Source: Deltaproteobacteria bacterium (GTDB lineage: Bacteria; Myxococcota_A; UBA9042; PHBI01). Taken from it: a DNA stretch of 64,000 bases. Positions 19,701 to 25,548 of this stretch are shown piece after piece. The position numbers and the translations under genes are program-made. Location of the stretch: NCBI GenBank assembly GCA_020632715.1, contig JACKFA010000001.1, forward strand, positions 620,001-684,000, given 5' to 3'. Numbering within the stretch: the first letter of the stretch is position 1; each line of letters starts with the position of its first letter. The notes beneath the pieces were generated by a model. That model was not told the DNA's origin. It worked only from the letters and a program-made list of their open reading frames with translations, and searched no databases.

Positions 19701-22043
19701 CTGAAGCTGAAGGACGAGGAGGACTTCTACCTCACCTGCAACCTCGAGGGCACGTTCGACGCGGCCGGCGGGACCGGGTTCTCCGGGTCCGGCTCGGTCA
19801 CGGTCACGCGCCTGAAGAAGCTCGCGCAGCTCGGGAACTACTCGTTCTGGCTCGACGAGGGCGCCGGCGCCAGCGCGACCATCGCGCAGAACAAGCTCAC
19901 GAAGGTCACCGGCAACGTCCCGTTCCAGGTGCACGACGAGGTGGGCTGCCTGCTCGAGGGCTCGGCCGAGGGCACCTACGACGCCGAGTCGAAGAAGTTC
20001 AGCGGCTCGGGCGACGTGCACCTCGGGCGCGACGTCGAGTACCAGGTCGGGTCGATCAAGCTCGTCTTCAAGCAGGGCTCGGGCGGCAACGGCACGGTCA
20101 CCGACAACGAGCTGAAGAAGCTCGGCGGCACGCTCAACGTGGACATCCACGACGCCAGCGGGCCGATGATCAACGTCAACGCGAGCGGTGAGTTCGACGC
20201 CGTCGAGAAGAAGATCCTGTGGGTCGAGGGCGGCGCCACGCTCTTGCGGCCCATCGAGGTCGGAGGCACCGGCGACAACGCGCTCATCCGCATCACGACG
20301 CTGACGGGCAGCGCGCGCGTCGAGAACAACGAGCTCAAGTGGTGCAAGGGCGGCATGGACTTCGAGGCGCCGCGCCTCATGAACATGACCGGCCACGTCG
20401 AGGGCGGCTGGGAGGCCACCGGCGGCGACGACGTCTTCTACGGCTCCGGCTGGGTGAACTTCACCATCTTCGATGAACCGTCCCAGGGGCGGTACATGAA
20501 GGGGAAGTGCGACTTCACCTACAACAAGGACGCCACCTGGAGCCTCGGCGGCGAGGTCGACTACCAGCTCAACCCGATGATCGGCGGCAAGGTCAACGTC
20601 ACGTGTGACCAGACGCTCGACCCGGTGATCGGCGGCGAGCTGAGGGTGACGAACGTCAAGCTCATCGAGGGCCGCGACCTCTTCAAGTGGGAGAAGGAGT
20701 TCCCGCTCCTCCAGACCACGATCATGGCCGGGCCGGTGCCCATCGACATGAGCGGCGGCGTGGTCGTCGGGTTGAACCTGGCGATGCTCCCGCTCACCTT
20801 CTCGACGGTCATCGGGTTCCAGGGATGGCACCCGCTCACCGCGGCGACGAAGGTGCCGGACTTCCAGGCGCGCGCGGACCTCAACACGGGCGTCCGCTTC
20901 ACGGCGGCGTTGAAGCCGTACCTCGCGATCGGCCTCGGCGTGTCGGGCGTCGCGTCCGCGGGGCTCCGGCTCCAGGGCGAGATCGGGCTCAACGTGGACG
21001 TCGGGGTGAACCCGTTCGCCGAGCTCGAGGGCAAGGGCGGCGAGTACTTCGGCAAGGTCGGCATCGGGCTCAGCGTGGTCGGCAGCGGGTCGCTCGGCAT
21101 CACGCCGCAGCTCTACGCGCAGCTGCTCGGCCAGAGCTGGACCTATGACCTGACGAACATCACCCACGATCTCGGGAACTTGTTCAGTCTCGACTACAAC
21201 TTCGCCTTCCCGTTCGGCGACAACCCGGGCTCGCCCGAGGAGGGCGGCGGCGGGGCCGCGGCGCCGACGGCGGCGCCGGCGCAGACGACGAAGACGGCGG
21301 GCGCGGAGTCGCGGCCGCCGATGCCGGCGGAGACGAGCGGCGCCGCGAAGAAGCCGGGTGCGGTGCCCGGCGGTCCGGACCTGAACCAGGCCGACAAGGG
21401 GGACTCGGAGAAGTCGAAGCAAGATGGCCCGATGGGCGAGCTGATGCAGAAGATCGACGAGGTCCAGGCGTGGGGCGCCAAGATCGGCGCGGTCGCGAAG
21501 GTCGGGGGCGAGCTCGTCAGCATCCTGACCTTCATGATCACGATCCCGCCGCCGTTCGGCATCGCGGTCGCGGGCATCTATCTCGCCTACAAGATCATCT
21601 CCGGCGGGTTGACGCTCGAAGACATCACGACGGCCGCGAAGACGGTCTGGGAGCTCATCGAGCAGCTCGCGGCGAGCGCGATGTCGCTCCTGCCGGACTG
21701 GCTCGTGGCGCTCTGGAACCAGATCAAGGGCAAGTCGCTCGACGACCTCATCTGCGACCTCATCGACAACGCTGCGAAATGGTTGACGGATCGGTTCCCG
21801 AGCGCGGGGCCGGTCATCGAGGTCTTCGCGGACATGGGCAAGACGCTCGTGAAGACGGCGGCGAAGCTCATCCGGGCGATCGTCGCGGGGACCTTCGGGT
21901 TCGACGACTTCATCGACCTCTGCCGCGAGTTCGGCGGGGCGATGCTCGGGGCCATCGCCGAGCTCGTCGGTGAGGCGGTCGTCGGCGCCGTGGAGGACGC
22001 GGCCGAGGCGGTCTACGACTTCGTCACGGATCCGCCGTGGTGA
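10764..22043 (+). CDS. Giant protein with two DUF4157/eCIS-core-like HExxH modules, OmpA-like domain and ~28 beta-rich repeats
   Basis: The product has 3,759 residues (about 390 kDa) and no signal peptide. Domains in order: charged helices (1-190); a DUF4157-like module with LLAHEVSHVAQ (H238, E239, H242) and a downstream AEHEAD; an OmpA-like domain (about 325-470) with IESHTDQRG and LSERRA; two poly-Gly runs and seven lysines; a second, canonical DUF4157 module (about 649-790) with GHELTHIAQQRAG (H709, E710, H713) and EAEAD; beta-rich sequence and then about 28 repeats of about 76 residues; and from about residue 3565 a hydrophobic helical C-terminus. In other bacteria DUF4157 marks proteins tied to contractile injection systems and is zinc-peptidase-like. 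The upstream neighbour is the two-domain AAA+ ATPase. Cargo, adhesin or self-processing toxin are all possible. The reading frame is intact throughout. Confidence 0.9.
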   Translation: MVAQFDKDQEYVDKLNERRRRDLAVERQQELQRSFLLEQMDELASDFADHPEQIGHYIADLEAAGMLSVADRGMLFRRLWETMGPAFADQAFRMTERAVFDDTALASDIARDAKAGDDAPAAIAPEAREDLDRASQALLGLANALGLNLDLKPAPEATNDDRIVDPDAERAAKTRELLDVLGPQLGVDARDLDVKVDAEAYKETQLQGLYGLMHDGTVFLNPDVYDPETSEGRGLLAHEVSHVAQRENMLRGAYDADPSIATAEHEADEISEIFGAGGAVQAPLASLGMYDQAACGPREMQETPEDPQPEPHTEVVVEPPVYDIVEDQIIVPNINFPFDEPGRAMQGKASIDASGYKEPNNAALRGLIETVAAYPEITGIRIESHTDQRGSNDYNMRLSERRARATEDWLKAPTDGGAPLKVKMNSQGYGETRPKIPGKPPSGSNLTEAQHRENRRSEFHIIEVNGKPHTGPFKPTKRVIVQPGRVITRYYDKDGKLVKEEIQVDGQPTQTTTPGQPAPGSAGGGGGGGGGGTQPVNATPQQAGGGGGGGGGTPAPEPTGQVQSQPQPASNQHPAAKATSGAAPKKKKKKKDDKDKGAGKTRYASPALRRVAQPGISAPALAKPGPGGLSGLTIEQRTRSVGGGEAMPAGVRSRFEQAFGQDFSDVRIHTGSTQATSVGATAFARGTDIHFAPGRFDVSSQSGLDVLGHELTHIAQQRAGRVAMPQNKGANVNVDRALEAEADLLGARAARGERVNVQGSAAALFARTDTVQYEGGAGETAESEGGTPPTNCELYIAGQKVSARMPAGAQPGEVRVDFSAVSFHGIQFNSARVTFGSDWKPERGTITASVNIGSYVEANDVSLNIERREVGGEIQGHISATITGAQLHVSELFETTIDLTVGSDGISGRAQVDANAPITLGGGITLTSGSLVVNLEADGTLGASGRLEGSIEGLGNVAIEASAMSDGHLTGRVTFELSEPKPIPGIEGVTLESGSISGEYTHGQSWTVSGNLHVNVRDWVAADISASYTHQTGEGGGGGAASSWTLNGHLTQLQAYTIGEGESALNLENGEIDLNFANGAFVSVQAGVDYSTTNWAGHITGTYDVQEQKLNGNADIRLTSESLPLGDTGIRLVSANAQVTLVDNVLTTMTGEAAAIVEYEGQDTFRVEGTGLTIQLPTTSVSGTINMTTLRDLPFGDPAGYNAKVNEGATAQLVVADNALQGITGGLAFDVKHGEEAVGNGTIDVSFTGDNAQLNATGTFELTAENGFGVPDRVNGPVKLLPGGQFVVTIEANALTTAEVRNLTYEINQTDGTGKFGGTVNGSYHFGTGMLNVTGDGSLIEPWTLAPANGIALTFKQGGSINVTVADNVLTQVHGDFEFEATIDAVNDIPQILLDGHLNGDYSQETGFFSGELSATTRENITIPMGEERADALELHQGATVTATVSNSNPGTLTTSFEADYHRAGELFLNGRVEGGTYEFSTGNFNFHADLTLKKQIEKQTDDGKWKFVVLPDATVGVDVAESRLQVLTGSIPFEVHDGEEALFKGSLTDARIEVEQLNFSGTLDVALARDLQYPRTEEGSEAPPEGNPPVAVIAKKDVSHISGTVTNNALTTVTAEMQFGVNLGGEEYGQGQVGGTWDLTQNRFSGTGSIQLVKDLLLGGTERSASGDPMATWILAFPAGQGLDIAIANNVLDEANVNLNGKLYHNEEEVANGQVSGRYKLGDTEGFNGSVNANVIKDLDWSEGDRFHYWIEQGTTFDAQMESNAITSASGTFKLRMDEGGQPAVRVEIAGGYTPGTGFNCGGGITVLNDLVVANEGAYQVLIAKDSAGQATVEGTTVTSFTGDITLLVKKDGGDFAKGVFNITYALADANPMISASGMVELIARVEVGGTDSWGFFVDPSTNVEFQLTNNVPEYVRGQINASAEYNGQQCITGNVTVDAQLGQAPSITANGQIEVTNEIAMGISNSGFDLVIEPGTGANFDVQANALQTIGGTVNVRLDDQTGPLLSVALNGTYTHPSTTFDGSGSITLARTLEVGSNADSTYRYFIQEGTGAEATIAANRLTQIVGNVVATVEDGEGEFLRLSGTVTYRREETQGFVTTTGVTLGVTRDKEMPITGEWKATILTTTNGGITVTDNELVQLNGQLDVQIDKGEDFSGKVSVGGTYTPQGGFTGSGSAELLKDYKLGERAPYQFWALKGGTSVTMDVAASAVTHIGGEAAFKVDENNQPFIEGSATVDYDVTGSNLTLATGHGQLKVDKQLAEFGGFKLVAVAGCEADFRLENNGLKSIGGNIQLRLDEGTSELAHGEVTANWDVETGLFTGHGRVELVRDYGVGAEGLNGHGQPESWGIAIKTGSFLDVQVTDNVFESAEINVDLAAYHNGQQCADGNLHGQYKVGETNFSGSISANVTRRVPLLEGSGRFDYHIDEGTNASGVVTNGAIESIQGTFILMATEGGQDAVAVTVTSNYTPSTGVAGQGTVEVKKDILIKEGGEYKLWLAEGSGGNCTLESSALTHVGGTIDLRVDKGDAEFARGSFTADYTVADGTNANVTGHGSVELVGQIEITPAGGVAGFNVFLTAGTGVSCQVDNGELSWIEGTVNADINYEGSKLAEATLTGKYTANPEANFDASGSITTVREQEIVTVSGWTLFLGEGAAITGSVKHFALDELTANIPLVLKKNAEAYVNVSLTGSYKHADKNFTGNGQADVVKAIPVSEAAGPDGYSFYVEVGTTAHGNVTNNELTELSGTVIASVADAPSEDGKFLLATGSLTYTSANGGDISGSAHVEVTRDKKLVDTANGYAAILSQPTSATVTITNKALESISGEVFVKIDKPEGTPFATISLHGDYTPAGGFSGGGEGELKAEVEVASMNVGEDTYKLFLMPGTGAHITLAASDITEVGGSVEAMIRDPADFIAIHATGVTYDFPGKNFSGSGSAEVLHDKKLATFAGQELWLAEGAGVNATVTNNALQQVGGNITLKLKDEEDFYLTCNLEGTFDAAGGTGFSGSGSVTVTRLKKLAQLGNYSFWLDEGAGASATIAQNKLTKVTGNVPFQVHDEVGCLLEGSAEGTYDAESKKFSGSGDVHLGRDVEYQVGSIKLVFKQGSGGNGTVTDNELKKLGGTLNVDIHDASGPMINVNASGEFDAVEKKILWVEGGATLLRPIEVGGTGDNALIRITTLTGSARVENNELKWCKGGMDFEAPRLMNMTGHVEGGWEATGGDDVFYGSGWVNFTIFDEPSQGRYMKGKCDFTYNKDATWSLGGEVDYQLNPMIGGKVNVTCDQTLDPVIGGELRVTNVKLIEGRDLFKWEKEFPLLQTTIMAGPVPIDMSGGVVVGLNLAMLPLTFSTVIGFQGWHPLTAATKVPDFQARADLNTGVRFTAALKPYLAIGLGVSGVASAGLRLQGEIGLNVDVGVNPFAELEGKGGEYFGKVGIGLSVVGSGSLGITPQLYAQLLGQSWTYDLTNITHDLGNLFSLDYNFAFPFGDNPGSPEEGGGGAAAPTAAPAQTTKTAGAESRPPMPAETSGAAKKPGAVPGGPDLNQADKGDSEKSKQDGPMGELMQKIDEVQAWGAKIGAVAKVGGELVSILTFMITIPPPFGIAVAGIYLAYKIISGGLTLEDITTAAKTVWELIEQLAASAMSLLPDWLVALWNQIKGKSLDDLICDLIDNAAKWLTDRFPSAGPVIEVFADMGKTLVKTAAKLIRAIVAGTFGFDDFIDLCREFGGAMLGAIAELVGEAVVGAVEDAAEAVYDFVTDPPW
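14140..20345 (+). repeat. About 28 tandem copies of a ~76-residue beta-rich coding repeat
   Basis: Within the giant protein a unit recurs with an average spacing near 229 bp. Its pattern is: an aromatic or hydrophobic strand, EGTG- or EGAG-like turn, a short strand, NNxL, then GGT or SGT, a strand ending in a Glu/Asp-rich turn, then YTPxxxFSGSGSxxL and a charged KDK/RDK-type turn. Later copies, such as those starting near 19620 and 19850, are most alike; earlier ones are more diverged. I counted 28 by following the NNxL landmark. This is a protein-level repeat, and the DNA copies are diverged. Confidence 0.85.
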
Positions 22044-22055
22044 GCTAGCCATCGG

Positions 22056-22139
22056 GCCTCGCGCACCGGAGCCTCCGCGGCCCCGACCAAGGCCGCGCAG
22101 CGGCCGACTCGGGGACGCGGAGGCGCAGGGGCGCGAGGC
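22056..22139. terminator. Large interrupted cruciform just after the giant gene
   Basis: Nested inverted arms run inward: GCCTCGCGC (22056-22064) with GCGCGAGGC (22131-22139), then GCCTCCGCG with CGCGGAGGC, then CCCCGA with TCGGGG, then GGCCGC with GCGGCC around a three-base loop. About 30 base pairs form with small internal loops. It begins 12 bases after the stop at 22043. No T-tract follows, so it may terminate or protect the long mRNA, or be a structured RNA; the sequence alone does not decide. Confidence 0.6.
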
Positions 22140-22182
22140 TTATGGCTGGTCGTCTGCGGCACGCCGGTGGTCCAGGAACGAG

Positions 22183-22503
22183 ACCACGGAGACACGGAGA
22201 CACGGAGAACGCACGGAGGGAGAGCGGGAGCGATGAGTTCTCCTCTCCTTCGTGAGGCTTCGTGCCTCATGGCGACGGGGCTTGCCTCTGGGAATGGGGG
22301 AAGTCGCTGCTTCGAAAAGGAAAACCACGGAGGCACGGAGGCACGGAGGGAACGGGGCGCGATGAGCTCCTCCGCTCCCTCCGTGCCTCCGTGCCTCCGT
22401 GGTGAGCTTCTCTGAGAGGGACCCGACGCCCCGAGAGGGAAACGGCGCGCAGCGCCCCTCCCTCCCCTCCGTGCTCTCCTCCCTCCCTCCGTGTCTCCGT
22501 GGT
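22183..22503. repeat. Nested inverted arrays of an 8-bp CACGGAG(A/G) repeat
   Basis: Four short arrays of a period-8 repeat fill the gap between the giant gene and the flavoprotein gene. The inner pair is a perfect 28-bp inverted repeat (22324-22351 with 22376-22403). The outer pair is a perfect 17-bp inverted repeat (22183-22199 with 22487-22503). The same octamer occurs at 10223-10370. Repeats of this look are scattered between genes in several GC-rich phyla, as I recall; I know of no established function. No open frame or transposase is associated. The remainder of 22140-22619 shows nothing else. Confidence 0.8.
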
Positions 22504-22619
22504 GAAAGCGCGTCTCTGAGAGACTCTCGCGTCCGCCACGACGGCGACTCGCGCCACCGCGGCCGCCTTGCTCGCCCGCCCGCCTCGCGCCCTCGGCCCG
22601 TTTGCGCTACACCTCGACC

Positions 22620-25472
22620 ATGAGCGCCACCGACGCCCTCTCGAGCGATGTCGTGGTCGTCGGCGACGGCGTCGCCGGGATCCTCGCGGCCCTCGTCGCC
22701 CGCGAGCGCGCCCCCGGCGCGCGCGTCACCCTCCTCGCCCACGGCGACCCCGCCGCCGAGGGGCCCGCCGCCGCCACCACACCGGCCCTCCTGCCGCTCC
22801 TCCACCGCTACCTCCCCGTCGAGCCGCACCGCTTCGTCGCCACCCTCCGCCCCCTCCCCGCCCTCGGTACCTGGGTCGGCGACCTCCCCCTCCCCTTCCT
22901 CGCCGGCGACGTCGCCGACGCCCTCACCCACGACGGCGACCTCGCCCGCGCCTCGCTCGCCGCCACCCTCATGGCCGCCGACCGCGCCCCCGTCGCCCGC
23001 GTCGGCGGCGCCCTCCACGCCGTCACCGACGCCCCCCACGGCTGGCTCCTCGAGCTCCCGCCCCTCCGCGCGCTCCTCCTCGACCTCGCCCGCGCCACCG
23101 GCGTCACCCTCGAGACCCGCCCCCTCGCCCGCGTCGTCGCCCGCGAGGCCCGCGTCGAGGCCCTCGTCCTCGAAGACGGCGCCCGCCTCGAGGCCCCCCT
23201 CCTCGTCGACGCCACCGGCCCCGAGGCCCTCCTCCTCGGCGAGACCCTCGGCCTCCCCCCGCGCCCCCTCGACCTCGGCGGCGACGTGCTCCTCGCGGGC
23301 CTCGCCCGCCACGCCGGCCCCCTCCGCCCAGGCGCCACCGCCCTCGCCCTCCCCCACGGCCCCGCCTGGCTCGTCCCCACCGCGCGCGGCCGCCACCTCG
23401 CCCACCGCGTCACCGCGACCGACGCCGACGCCGCCGAGACCGAGCTCCAGGCCCGCTTCGGCCCGAAGCTCGGCCCCCTCACCCGTACCCTCGGCGCCGC
23501 GCCCTTCCACCGCGCCGCCTCGGACGCCGGCAACGTCGTCGCCGTCGGCCTCGCCGTCGCCCGGCTCGCCCCCCTGCACGCCCTCGACGGCCTCCCGGCC
23601 CAGCTCGACCTCCTCCTCGCCCGGCTCGGCTCCTCCCCGACCAGCCCCGACGACGTCGACCGCGCGCGCGCCCGCGTCGCCAGCAGCACCGCCGCGCGCG
23701 TCGCGCTTTTTGCGCTGCAACATGAGCGACTCGCCGGTCCTGATTCACCTTTCTGGCGCGACCTTCGCACCCGCACAAACGAGCTCACCGGCCCCGCCCG
23801 CGCGAGCCTCCGCGACCTCGGCCCCACCGCGCCCCGCCGCGCCCCGGCCGACACCCCCGACGACCGCGCCGACGCCCTCCTCATCGCCCTCGGCGAGCGG
23901 CCGGGCACCCTCGCCGCGACCGTCACGCCCGACGAGTGGGCGCAGCTCAACGATCTCCGCGCGGCCGTCGCCGCGGCCGCCCTCCCCGTCGCGGACGGCG
24001 TCGCCGCCTGGCTCCGCGACGCGCGCCTCCTCGACGGGCTCCTCTTCGCCGACCCCGCGGCCTCCTCGTCATCCTGGGTCGACGGCCCCGCCCGCGCCCG
24101 CGCCGCCGCCTTCCCACCCGCAGGCCGCGGCCCCGACGCCCTCACCGCCTGGGCGGCCGAGAAGAGCGTCCAGGCGAGCTTCCCCGCCGAGATCCGCGGC
24201 GGCGATCCCGGCTTCATGACGAGCCCCGCCGCCGACTTCGGGAAGTACCTCCGCAAGATCCCCCTCGCCGCCGTCCGCCCCAAGGACCAGGAGCAGCTCG
24301 CGACCTGCCTCCGCGACCTCTCGCGCCGCGGCGTCCCCGTCACCCTCCGCGGCAGCGGCCACTCGAGCGGCGGCCAGGCCCTCACCGACGACGGCGTCGT
24401 CGTCGACCTCCGCTGGCTCCGCCGCGTCGTCCGCGACGAGCCCGACGCCGCCCGCGTCACCGTCGAGGGCGGGCTCTGGTTCGAGGACCTCCAGACCCGC
24501 CTCCACCCCGCCGGCCGCTGGCTCCCCGTCCTCACGATGAACTGGCGCGTGAGCGTCGCCGGGAGCCTCGCCGTCGGCGGCTTCGGCGACCGCTCCCACC
24601 TCCTCGGCCTCCAGACCCGCCACGTCCACGCGCTCACCGTCATGACCGTCGACGGCGAGCGCCACGCCGTCCGCCCCGGCGACCCACTCTTCGACTGGTC
24701 CCTCGCCGGCCGCGGCCAGCTCGGGGTCCTCGTGGAGGCGACGCTCGCGACCGTCCGCCGCCCGACCGGCGTCGCCGCGCGCGTCGTCCGCTGGGCCTCC
24801 TTCCGCGACTACCTCGAGGACGCCGTCCGCGCCTCGCTCGACGGCCGCCTCGACGTCTTCCGCGGCCGCGCGTTCTGGGCGGACGGCACCGTCCACGGCG
24901 CCATCGGGCACGCCTGCGAGCTCCCGAGCCGCGCGCCCTTCCCCGCGCTCGACGGCTTCCGAGGCCGCGTCGACCCGCGCGTCGAGGCCTTCGACTACTT
25001 CGCCCGGAGCCGCCGCCCGCCGGATGAACACTGGCTCCCCGCGACGCCCGCGGTCGAGCTCGTCCTCCCCCTCGACCCCGCCGATCTCGACGCGGGCACC
25101 ACCCTCCTCGAGGCCGTGCGCGAGCGCGTCCTCGCCGCCGGCCTCGCCGCGCACGTGCCGCTCGGCACGGCCCTCATGGTGCTCCCGACCGCCGGCCACA
25201 CACCGCTCGCGCCCCTCCCGGACGCCCCCTTCGCCCTCATGGTCGCCGTCCGCCCCGAGCTCGAGCCGGCGGCCGTCCAGCGCTTCCTGCCGGCCCTCGA
25301 GGAGCTCGCCGCCTTCGGGCTCGGCGCGGGCGGGAAGCTCTACCTCATGGGCGTCGAGCCCCGCGGCGAGGCGCAGCTCCTCGCGCAGCTCGGCGCGACG
25401 CGGCTCGCGCGCTGGCGCGCGCTCAAGGCCGAGCACGATCCCGGCGGCCTCCTGAACCCGGGCCTCCTCTGA
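22620..25472 (+). CDS. Fused flavoprotein: halogenase-like FAD monooxygenase plus cytokinin-dehydrogenase-like FAD oxidase
   Basis: The product has 950 residues from the ATG at 22620. The N-terminal half has the FAD motif VVVVGDGVAGILAAL, then a segment laid out like tryptophan-halogenase family proteins (ELPPLRALLLDLARATGV, LEDGARLEAPLLVDATG). The WxWxIP signature of halogenases is replaced by PAWLVP (W250), so halogenation is doubtful. The C-terminal half from about residue 530 is an FAD_binding_4/PCMH oxidase with LRGSGHSSGGQAL (H581) and GRGQLGVLVEATLAT. It resembles cytokinin dehydrogenase, in which the equivalent His binds FAD covalently. No stop or frameshift separates the halves. Neighbours give no pathway. 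Confidence 0.78.
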   Translation: MSATDALSSDVVVVGDGVAGILAALVARERAPGARVTLLAHGDPAAEGPAAATTPALLPLLHRYLPVEPHRFVATLRPLPALGTWVGDLPLPFLAGDVADALTHDGDLARASLAATLMAADRAPVARVGGALHAVTDAPHGWLLELPPLRALLLDLARATGVTLETRPLARVVAREARVEALVLEDGARLEAPLLVDATGPEALLLGETLGLPPRPLDLGGDVLLAGLARHAGPLRPGATALALPHGPAWLVPTARGRHLAHRVTATDADAAETELQARFGPKLGPLTRTLGAAPFHRAASDAGNVVAVGLAVARLAPLHALDGLPAQLDLLLARLGSSPTSPDDVDRARARVASSTAARVALFALQHERLAGPDSPFWRDLRTRTNELTGPARASLRDLGPTAPRRAPADTPDDRADALLIALGERPGTLAATVTPDEWAQLNDLRAAVAAAALPVADGVAAWLRDARLLDGLLFADPAASSSSWVDGPARARAAAFPPAGRGPDALTAWAAEKSVQASFPAEIRGGDPGFMTSPAADFGKYLRKIPLAAVRPKDQEQLATCLRDLSRRGVPVTLRGSGHSSGGQALTDDGVVVDLRWLRRVVRDEPDAARVTVEGGLWFEDLQTRLHPAGRWLPVLTMNWRVSVAGSLAVGGFGDRSHLLGLQTRHVHALTVMTVDGERHAVRPGDPLFDWSLAGRGQLGVLVEATLATVRRPTGVAARVVRWASFRDYLEDAVRASLDGRLDVFRGRAFWADGTVHGAIGHACELPSRAPFPALDGFRGRVDPRVEAFDYFARSRRPPDEHWLPATPAVELVLPLDPADLDAGTTLLEAVRERVLAAGLAAHVPLGTALMVLPTAGHTPLAPLPDAPFALMVAVRPELEPAAVQRFLPALEELAAFGLGAGGKLYLMGVEPRGEAQLLAQLGATRLARWRALKAEHDPGGLLNPGLL

Positions 25473-25548
25473 GCCCGCCTCCGGCGGACGCCCGCGGCTT
25501 GAAAGCGGGCGCGCGACCGTGGGAGAGTCACCCCGCGAGAGGTGGAGC

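Noticed and set aside
10674..22052. A 3,792-codon open frame antisense to the giant gene
   Set aside because: It is Arg/Asp/Val-rich low-complexity sequence with no domains. Long antisense frames are expected when G/C fills third codon positions. The sense frame carries all the recognisable motifs.
22183..22503. CRISPR array from the regular short repeats
   Set aside because: The unit is only 8 bp, copies are contiguous without unique spacers, arrays are inverted with respect to each other and no cas gene is present.
22620..25472. Calling the flavoprotein a tryptophan halogenase
   Set aside because: The WxWxIP signature is degraded and half of the protein is a different FAD oxidase, so a halogenase name would overstate the evidence.
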